This document shows, piece by piece, positions 58,310 to 64,000 of a stretch of DNA of 64,000 nucleotides. The stretch comes from an archaeon (GTDB lineage Archaea; Thermoproteota; Nitrososphaeria; Nitrososphaerales; Gagatemarchaeaceae), in the NCBI GenBank assembly GCA_021819105.1, contig JAKASK010000006.1, forward strand, positions 1 to 64,000. Direction: 5' to 3'. Positions within the stretch are counted from its first letter, which is position 1; the number at the start of each line of letters is the position of its first letter. The notes under the pieces are model-generated. The model ran no database searches and was not told the DNA's origin. It saw only the letters and a program-made list of their open reading frames with translations. The translations under genes were made by a program, and so were the position numbers.

Positions 58310-59767
58310 TCAGAGCACCCACCCGAGTATGACGAAGGGCGCTATGCCGGTTACCAGGCTCAGAGCGAGCAGGGATATCGACGGCAGGAGGTCGATGCGC
58401 GGGACGGCCTCTCGGCTCCCGGACGTCTCGCCGAAGACGACGGTGTTGACCACCCTGAAGTAATAACCGGTGGACAACACTATGTTGATGACCACGGCGG
58501 CGGCGAGAAGATAGAACACCGTTCCCGCGGGCCCCGCGAACAGGAGCGCCTGGATGACGAGGATCTCGCTCCAGAACATCCCGAACGGCGGAGCCCCCAT
58601 CAACGCAAGCGACGACGACCCGAAGAGGAAGCCGAACATCCTGTCGGACCTCCCCGCCCCCTTCAGACTGTCGAGCTGCGACCCCTCGACGGTCGAACCC
58701 CTCTTGCCGATTGCCATGAAGAGGTTCGACTTCAGGAGTCCGTGGTTCCAGATTGTGAAGACGGCGGCCACCAGTCCCGGGGCGCTCATGGTGGACAGCG
58801 CGGCGAGCATGTATCCCGTTTGAGCCACGGAGCTGAAGGAGAGCATCCGCCTAACGTTCCCTTGGACCAGAGCAGACAGGTTCCCTACGGTCATCGACAG
58901 GAGGGCAAGGGCCGCCAGGATCAGCTCGATGGCACCAGTTCCCCCGACCGGCTGAAGCCCGGGGGGGAGATATCCCCCTCCTGGAACAAGAGGCTGTACC
59001 ACCTTGAGGATACCGAAGACGGCGACGCCGGTGACGGCCCCCGACACCACCGACGCCGTGGGTATCGGGGATGCAGAGTAGACGTCCGGGAGCCAGGTGT
59101 GGAGAGGGACGACCGCCGCTTCTACCCCGAGCCCCAGGAGAAGGACGGCGAACCCCAGCTGGCCGAAACTCGTGGTCAGCGATAGGCCGATGGACCCGAT
59201 GAGAATCGACCCCGTCGAGAAATACACCGCGGCGATGCCGTAGAGGACCAGCAGGCTGCCTATGCCCGCCATGAAGAAGTACTTGATTCCAGCCTCCATG
59301 GACAGTTGGCCCCTCCCGAAGGTTACCAGCCCGTAGGCCGAGACGGTCATACCCTCCCAGAAGAGGAAGAGGGTCAGGAGGTCTCCGGCCGACACGACGC
59401 CCACCAAGGTGCACATCATGATTGAAAGGAGGGCGTAGAAGGGCCCCCGCCTGCCGGATTCGAAGTAAAGCGTCGAATACGCGACCACGGCGAAGCCGAC
59501 GACCAGGGCGGTGAAGGCCGTGAAGGTCGTGTACCTGTCCACGACGTAGACGCTTGCGAACGGCTCCTTGACTGGCTGGAGCTGAACAATCCCCCCGAGG
59601 ACCGAAGGCCAGTCGGAAAGGAGCACGGCGATGGAAAGAGCGAGCGCCGCGGCCACCACCAGTCCCGCCGCGTATCTCTTCAGGAAGGCTGATGGGCCAG
59701 CCAAATCCGCCGCCAGGGACAGGAAGCCACCTGCGAAGAGTATCTCCATGACCGTTGTCGGCCACAC
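58310..59767 (-). CDS. nuoN: NADH/F420H2-type complex I subunit N
   Basis: A 485-residue antiporter-like subunit with fourteen or so membrane helices. The Glu in FLFWEGMTVSAYGL (helix 5) and the lysines in helices 7 and 8 regions (EAAVVPLHTWLPDVY, then SVAQTGYML) are the ion-pathway signatures. Distances and the LHTWLPDVY variant fit NuoN rather than NuoM. A GTG at 59767 starts three bases after the nuoL stop; the ATG at 59749 is the alternative. It is the last gene of the nuo operon. Confidence 0.9.
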   Translation of the reverse strand: MWPTTVMEILFAGGFLSLAADLAGPSAFLKRYAAGLVVAAALALSIAVLLSDWPSVLGGIVQLQPVKEPFASVYVVDRYTTFTAFTALVVGFAVVAYSTLYFESGRRGPFYALLSIMMCTLVGVVSAGDLLTLFLFWEGMTVSAYGLVTFGRGQLSMEAGIKYFFMAGIGSLLVLYGIAAVYFSTGSILIGSIGLSLTTSFGQLGFAVLLLGLGVEAAVVPLHTWLPDVYSASPIPTASVVSGAVTGVAVFGILKVVQPLVPGGGYLPPGLQPVGGTGAIELILAALALLSMTVGNLSALVQGNVRRMLSFSSVAQTGYMLAALSTMSAPGLVAAVFTIWNHGLLKSNLFMAIGKRGSTVEGSQLDSLKGAGRSDRMFGFLFGSSSLALMGAPPFGMFWSEILVIQALLFAGPAGTVFYLLAAAVVINIVLSTGYYFRVVNTVVFGETSGSREAVPRIDLLPSISLLALSLVTGIAPFVILGWVL

Positions 59768-59770
59768 CGG

Positions 59771-61519
59771 TCAGAGCACCCCCACTGCGAAGAGGACGAA
59801 GAGGACGCCGACGGCCAGGAGCAGGAGCGCCGTGTTCGCTTCTACCAGGCCCGTCTGCAGGCGCGAAACCGCGGATGCCAGGGGGCCCAGGGCACCATCG
59901 TAGGCCTTGCCGTAGACCTTGTCGAACCCGAAGCCGTCATGGAAGAGGTCGCGGAGGCTCGTGAGGCCCCTGCTGGACCTGATCAGGGCGGCAGACCTCT
60001 GGTAGCCTGAAAGGTAGACGAAGTAGGCAACCGCGAGGCTGGCGCCGATGACTGAAAGCGACGAAGCCAGCGCGTAGGGACCGGGGAGCCAGGACTCGGA
60101 CGAAAGGAGGGGCTGGGCCTGTATGAGATACCAGGCTACCAGGATGGACACCGAAAGTGCTCCAATGGGGACCAGCATGGACAGGGGGGGTTCGGAAGGC
60201 GACTTCACCGCTTCGCCGGGATGGCCGTGGAACACCCGGAAGAGGAGCCGGAAGCCATAGAGAGATGTGAGCGCGAACGCGGCCAGGAGGACGAGAGTCG
60301 GGAAGAGCCCCGCGGATATTGCCGAAGAGAGGATGGCGTCCTTGCTCCAGAACCCCACCAGAGGCGGCAGCCCAGCCATGGCAAGGATGGAGACCGTGAA
60401 TCCTGCGTAGGTGAACTTCAGGAGCTTCGCGATTCCCCCCATTTTGTCGATCTCCCTCGTCCCCAGGGCCGTAATCACCGAACCTGCTGCGAGGAACGCG
60501 AGGGCCTTGAAGAGTCCCTGGCTGACCATCTGGTAGGCTGCGGCGGTCAGGTTCCCCAGGCCAATGGCGGCGAACATCAGTCCGAGCTGGCTGATGGTCG
60601 AGTATGCGAGGACCCTCTTTATGTCGTCGGCAGCCAGTGCGCAGGCTCCCCCCACCAGCGCGCTCAGCGCACCGACGGCAAGGATGACGTCGGCAAGGGA
60701 ACCCGAAAGCTGTGGGAGCGCGATCATGGGGTACATCCTGAGCATGAGGAAGACCCCCGCGTTCACCATTGTCGCGGCGTGGATGAGGGCAGAAACCGTC
60801 GTCGGGCCCTCCATGGCGTCGGGGAGCCAGACGTGGAGGGGGACCTGGGCAGACTTCCCCATGGAACCGATGAACATCAGAAGGCCGAGGACGAAGATAG
60901 TCCCGGTCCCCAGCGATGCAATGCCTCCAGGGCCAAGGATGGTGGAGAAGCTGGTCGTCCCAAAGGTGACGGCGACGAACACGACGGCTACTAGCAGGGA
61001 GGAGTCCCCAAGGCGCGTCACAACGAAGGCCTTCAGCCCGGCTCTCCTTGCCGCCGGCCGGTCGCTCCAGAAGGCGATGAGAAGGGCCGAGCAGACCCCC
61101 ATCACTTCCCAGAAGAAGTAGAACTGGATGAGGTTCCCGGACATCACCAGCCCCATCATCGACCCGACGAACAGCATGACCAGGGCATAGTATCTTGCCT
61201 GCCCGGGCTCGTCTTTCAGGTAGCCCAGCGAGTAGACGACCACCAGCAGAGACACGAAGGAGACGAAGGCGCCCACCAGCACCGACAGCTGGTCGACCTC
61301 TACCTGCAGGGTCACGCTGAGCGGCGGGAACCAAAGGGTGTACCCCTCGGTGGTGGACGCGCCCAAGGTGAGGGCTGCGTAGAATGCCGCTGCGACGCTT
61401 CCGCCAGACAGAGCCACAGCGAGCCAACCTCCTAGCCTCCCGCTGTGCCGAGCGGCGAGGACGACGAGTGGGACCCCGAGCAGTGGCAGGAGCCACGACA
61501 GCCAGGCCGCGATGATCAA
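59771..61519 (-). CDS. nuoL: Complex I subunit L
   Basis: A 582-residue subunit with VEVDQLSVLVG, the FYFFWEVMGVCSALLIAFW helix 5 Glu, KSAQVPLHVWLPDAMEGPTTVSALIHAATMVNAG (split motif, helix 7-8 with conserved Lys and His) and a C-terminal amphipathic region (DLFHDGFGFDKVYG) that marks NuoL. It pumps protons. The TTG start overlaps the nuoK stop (TTGA). The gene that usually stands beside it, nuoM, is absent. Confidence 0.93.
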   Translation of the reverse strand: MIIAAWLSWLLPLLGVPLVVLAARHSGRLGGWLAVALSGGSVAAAFYAALTLGASTTEGYTLWFPPLSVTLQVEVDQLSVLVGAFVSFVSLLVVVYSLGYLKDEPGQARYYALVMLFVGSMMGLVMSGNLIQFYFFWEVMGVCSALLIAFWSDRPAARRAGLKAFVVTRLGDSSLLVAVVFVAVTFGTTSFSTILGPGGIASLGTGTIFVLGLLMFIGSMGKSAQVPLHVWLPDAMEGPTTVSALIHAATMVNAGVFLMLRMYPMIALPQLSGSLADVILAVGALSALVGGACALAADDIKRVLAYSTISQLGLMFAAIGLGNLTAAAYQMVSQGLFKALAFLAAGSVITALGTREIDKMGGIAKLLKFTYAGFTVSILAMAGLPPLVGFWSKDAILSSAISAGLFPTLVLLAAFALTSLYGFRLLFRVFHGHPGEAVKSPSEPPLSMLVPIGALSVSILVAWYLIQAQPLLSSESWLPGPYALASSLSVIGASLAVAYFVYLSGYQRSAALIRSSRGLTSLRDLFHDGFGFDKVYGKAYDGALGPLASAVSRLQTGLVEANTALLLLAVGVLFVLFAVGVL

Positions 61520-61824
61520 CCCCTGAGCCTCCTTATCTCGTCTGGGTTGAGAGTGTGATACTTCCTGTACACCACGACGACGATCGCAAGTCCCACCGAT
61601 TCCACGGAGGCGCCGACGAGGACCGAGAGGGCCACGAACGTGTCGGAGACGAGCCTTGAACCGAACCCGAGTCCGGAAGCGAACAAGGCGAGGTTGGCAC
61701 CGAAGACCGCCACCTGAAAGGACATGATGCTCTTCATCAGGTTCTTGGAGACGCCGATAGAGGCGACCCCGATGAACAGGAGTGCGGTCCCGGTCACAAG
61801 CAGGATAGCCTGATCAGACGCCAA
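61516..61824 (-). CDS. nuoK: Complex I subunit K
   Basis: A 102-residue subunit with three membrane helices. It includes GVSKNLMKSIMSFQVAVFGANL, in which one of the usual K-subunit glutamates of helix 2 is Gln, and SVLVGASVESVGLAIVVVVY with the helix 3 Glu in VESV. The TTG at 61824 is two bases after the nuoJ stop; a CTG at 61830 that overlaps that stop is a second option. It takes part in the quinone-coupled proton route. Confidence 0.88.
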   Translation of the reverse strand: MASDQAILLVTGTALLFIGVASIGVSKNLMKSIMSFQVAVFGANLALFASGLGFGSRLVSDTFVALSVLVGASVESVGLAIVVVVYRKYHTLNPDEIRRLRG

Positions 61825-61826
61825 GG

Positions 61827-62303
61827 TCAGTCCTCTCCTCCGAGCAGGGTGATGATCGACAACATCGCCGCCCCGAACACGGTCACCAGGATCAGAAGGT
61901 CCCATGGCCTCGAGGACCAGAGAAACGTGAGGACCGCGAGCGACAAGTCGGGGGTCCCCTGACCCCCTCCCTGGCCTGAAAAGACGATGGCTGCGGCCAG
62001 CCCGACGGTCAGTGCGACCAGCGGCACCGCCGCGACCGCAAGCTTTCGGGCGCCGAGGTCGAGCTTGGACTCGCCTGTGATGAGCACCACGCTGAGAAGG
62101 AGGACAGAGATTGCGCCAGCGAAGGTAATCATCGTGAGCAGGCCCAGGACGGCGTCCCCGTAGACCGTGAAAGTGACGCCCAGAACCATGGAGGTATAGA
62201 ACAGAGCTATGAGGGAGTTGGAGACTTTGGTCGAAGCCAGGGCTGCCCCGACGGTAGCGAAGAGCGCCCCTGAAAGCAGCAGGGGGACTAGCTCACTTGT
62301 CAA
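61827..62303 (-). CDS. nuoJ: Complex I subunit J
   Basis: A 158-residue subunit with five membrane helices. The third helix GLLTMITFAGAISVLLLSVVL is the conserved NuoJ element with the pi-bulge. It starts with TTG and overlaps nuoI by 11 bases. Confidence 0.88.
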   Translation of the reverse strand: MTSELVPLLLSGALFATVGAALASTKVSNSLIALFYTSMVLGVTFTVYGDAVLGLLTMITFAGAISVLLLSVVLITGESKLDLGARKLAVAAVPLVALTVGLAAAIVFSGQGGGQGTPDLSLAVLTFLWSSRPWDLLILVTVFGAAMLSIITLLGGED

Positions 62304-62691
62304 CTACCAGGGCCTTCTTCATCACCAGCGATTCCTTGTGGAAGACTGCCAGTTCGAAGTCGTGGGTAAGCGTGAGGGCGCCGAACCTGCAGTCGTCCAC
62401 GCACTGGCCGCAGGATATGCATGTGTACAGTTCGAAGGACGGCCTCTTCACTTCCACCTGGCGGCTCCCTATGGTCTTCATCCCCACAGGGACCATGGTG
62501 ATCACCCCTGCTGGGCAGACGATCTCGCAGATGCTGCACCCGGTGCACTTCACCGGGTCGATGTCCAGCCTCCCCCTGAACCTCTCCGCGACCACCTTCC
62601 TGCCGAAGGGATAGCTCTCCGTGACGGGACGCTGCATCGCAGTCTTGAACATCTCCCCGAGGGCGCCGCCTAGCTTCTTCCTGGCCACCAT
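62293..62691 (-). CDS. nuoI: Complex I subunit I (8Fe ferredoxin-type)
   Basis: A 132-residue subunit with two 4Fe-4S motifs (CTGCSICEIVCP and CISCGQCVDDC), which pass electrons from the input module to the N2 cluster. A short N-terminal amphipathic part ties it to the membrane arm. Spacing to nuoH is one base. Confidence 0.94.
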   Translation of the reverse strand: MVARKKLGGALGEMFKTAMQRPVTESYPFGRKVVAERFRGRLDIDPVKCTGCSICEIVCPAGVITMVPVGMKTIGSRQVEVKRPSFELYTCISCGQCVDDCRFGALTLTHDFELAVFHKESLVMKKALVVDK

Positions 62692-62692
62692 C

Positions 62693-63661
62693 TCACCTCA
62701 GCAGGATCGCCACCGCAAGTTGCGCGAGGCTCAGTGGAGTGATGATGGTCCAGAAGACCTTGGCGGCCTGGTCGATGCGGATCCTCGCCAGCCCTGTCTT
62801 TATGGCGAAAATGAGGAACCCTACAGCGAAGAGCTTCACCAAGAAGTAGCAGGTGAAGGCAAACGCCTGTAGGACCTGGTTCGTTGACAGCACGGGCCCG
62901 CCCGCCCCGCCCAGGAAAAGGGTGACCGCGAGGGCGGACAGGAAGACGTAGCTCAGGTTCTTGGTGAGCTTCACGTAGGCCAGTGCGTTCCCCGAGAACT
63001 CCGTCATCCAACCTCCCACAATCTCGGTCGAAGCGCTGGGGATGTCGAACGGAGGCTTCTCGAGCTCTGCGAGCGAAGAGAGGATGAAGACCGCGAACGC
63101 TACAGGAGCGAGGAAGACGTACCAGACGGGTCCCTGGGCCTCGGCGACTCCCTGAAGCGAGAGGCTCCCGGCCAGGACTGCCGGGGTCACGATAGAAATG
63201 AGGAGCGGGACCCCGTAGCTGGTGTACTGGACCACCAGCCTCCCCATCGCGATCGTCGCGTACCGTCCTGCAGATGCGTAGCCCAGGAGGCTGGCCATGA
63301 GGGTGGAGAAGGCGAGGACGAAGAGCATGAAGAGGAGGTCCAGCGGGTGGTAGATGACCGACTGGTACCCGATCACAGGGATGAACGCGATCCCCATGGC
63401 AGGGGCAGCGAAGTAGAGTGCGGGGCCCCACCTCAGGACGAAGGGGTCAGATTCAGAAGGGACGATCTCCTCCTTTGAGGCCAGCTTGAAGAAGTCGGCC
63501 ACGGGCTGGAGGATCCCGAAGGGCCCGGTGACCACAGGACCGAGCCTCCCCTGCATTCTGGCGGCTGTCTTCCTTTCGAGCCACTCGAAGAGGAATGCCA
63601 AGCAGACGAAAAACGTCAGGCCAGGGAAAAGCAGAAGCTCGGCGACCTGGACGGGGGTCAA
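62693..63661 (-). CDS. nuoH: Complex I subunit H
   Basis: A 322-residue subunit with eight or nine helices: LFEWLERKTAARMQGRLGP (split motif ERKTAARMQGR), GILQPVADFFKL, and the quinone-chamber segment ELEKPPFDIPSASTEIVGG. The TTG at 63661 overlaps the nuoD stop as TTGA; the longer frame is not conserved. It forms the quinone-binding site with NuoB and NuoD. Confidence 0.94.
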   Translation of the reverse strand: MTPVQVAELLLFPGLTFFVCLAFLFEWLERKTAARMQGRLGPVVTGPFGILQPVADFFKLASKEEIVPSESDPFVLRWGPALYFAAPAMGIAFIPVIGYQSVIYHPLDLLFMLFVLAFSTLMASLLGYASAGRYATIAMGRLVVQYTSYGVPLLISIVTPAVLAGSLSLQGVAEAQGPVWYVFLAPVAFAVFILSSLAELEKPPFDIPSASTEIVGGWMTEFSGNALAYVKLTKNLSYVFLSALAVTLFLGGAGGPVLSTNQVLQAFAFTCYFLVKLFAVGFLIFAIKTGLARIRIDQAAKVFWTIITPLSLAQLAVAILLR

Positions 63662-64000
63662 CCGCGCTTCCTCCTGTAGTACTCGATGCCGTACTCGCGC
63701 AGTTCCTCGCCGCTGACCGACCATCCCTTGGACTTCGCCACGTCGAAGACAGAGACCCTGTCCATGCAGCCGAAGCAGGGGTCCATCCCCGTGAGTACCA
63801 CCGGGACGTCTGCCAGGGTCTGCCCCTTGAGCATCTCCGTGGCAGTGAGGAGGTTGGCCATGGTCGGGGTCCGTATCTTCACCCTTTCCGGCACGCTCCC
63901 CCCTGCCGACTTCACGAAGTAGAACAGCTCCCCCCTAGGCGCCTCCACATGGAACGACGACTCGCCCTCGTGGACCGTTCTGGGGAACGCTGCCTTGACC
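63658..64000 (-). CDS. nuoD: Complex I subunit D, C-terminal part (cut by window end)
   Basis: The last 113 or so residues of NuoD are visible: EAPRGELFYFVKSAGG, VKIRTPTMANL, EMLKGQTLADVPVVL and DPCFGCMDRV. The gene continues beyond the right edge. The retained Cys-X2-Cys in the last motif, a relic of the NiFe-hydrogenase ligand set, is also kept in archaeal FpoD-like proteins but lost in many bacterial NuoD. It stands first of the visible nuoD-H-I-J-K-L-N genes. Confidence 0.94.
   Translation of the reverse strand, partial: VKAAFPRTVHEGESSFHVEAPRGELFYFVKSAGGSVPERVKIRTPTMANLLTATEMLKGQTLADVPVVLTGMDPCFGCMDRVSVFDVAKSKGWSVSGEELREYGIEYYRRKRG

Noticed and set aside
59937-61496. A 519-codon minus-strand frame that overlaps nuoL in another phase
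   Set aside because: The nuoL phase has all the antiporter motifs; the other phase is Arg/Pro/Gly-rich and lacks membrane helices.
1-64000. CRISPR arrays, insertion sequences, integrases, toxin-antitoxin or restriction systems
   Set aside because: No regularly spaced repeats, no transposase or recombinase motifs and no known defence proteins were found on either strand.

Overview
The window is a dense, GC-rich (about 60%) archaeal chromosome segment with no ribosomal RNA, transposon, CRISPR array or phage gene that I can see. Archaeal hallmarks are uS10, a PyrB/PyrI aspartate transcarbamoylase, a HerA/DUF87-type ATPase, TRASH/YHS metal-binding modules, an A/V-type ATPase subunit I, an archaeal porGD/A/B pyruvate:ferredoxin oxidoreductase, and T/A-rich TATA boxes 26-40 nt upstream of many start codons, so many messages look leaderless or nearly so. 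An 11-subunit-type complex I together with haem synthesis suggests a respiring archaeon. A member of the Nitrososphaeria/Thaumarchaeota or a close relative is the best guess from content alone; this is inference, and no amo genes are present here.

Layout. 1-1650: uS10, a sugar-nucleotide epimerase and a small unknown. 1658-9356: pyrimidine synthesis, with carA-carB-Nudix leftward and pyrB-pyrI-pyrC rightward from a shared promoter region. 9349-16069: membrane protein, amidase, hotdog thioesterase, HerA-like ATPase, DeoC, a four-CBS protein and carbamate kinase. 16249-24124: an eight-gene, mostly overlapping haem operon hemA-C-D-B-Q-L-E-H that encodes a coproporphyrin-type route. 24205-25855: an ABC exporter. 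About 26000: a leftward tRNA-Ser(UGA) with an anomalous 5' part. 26181-33238: acyltransferases and a Paa/beta-oxidation-like set (3-hydroxyacyl-CoA dehydrogenase, thioesterase, two crotonases, thiolase, aldehyde dehydrogenase).

33235-38531: cobalamin adenosyltransferase, DUF2203, amidohydrolase, peroxiredoxin, a 50-residue zinc-ribbon protein, GNAT and malic enzyme. 38733-41712: a copper cassette (PadR-TRASH regulator, CopA, HMA protein, 48-residue YHS protein). 41863-47532: M20 peptidase, CBS-zinc-finger protein, saccharopine-dehydrogenase-like protein, flavin reductase, channel-like protein, PadR/SHOCT pair, GNAT. 47658-53473: pyruvate phosphate dikinase and pyruvate:ferredoxin oxidoreductase, each preceded by an inverted repeat just upstream of its TATA box. 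53529-58260: MFS transporter, a HypC-like protein overlapping a probable DUF6390 protein, ATPase subunit I and UspA. 58310-64000: complex I genes in the order nuoD-H-I-J-K-L-N, with no nuoM.

Taken together the genes suit a heterotrophic or mixotrophic respiring archaeon: carbon moves through acyl-CoA, malate, pyruvate and PEP, electrons go to complex I, haem is made on site, and copper is exported under local control. The most interesting points are the haem route, conserved N-termini with no ATG/GTG/TTG in carB, hemE and a flavin reductase, the missing nuoM, the paired operators at the pyruvate/PEP node, the copper cassette built from repeated YHS/TRASH modules, and the HypC-like/DUF6390 pair.
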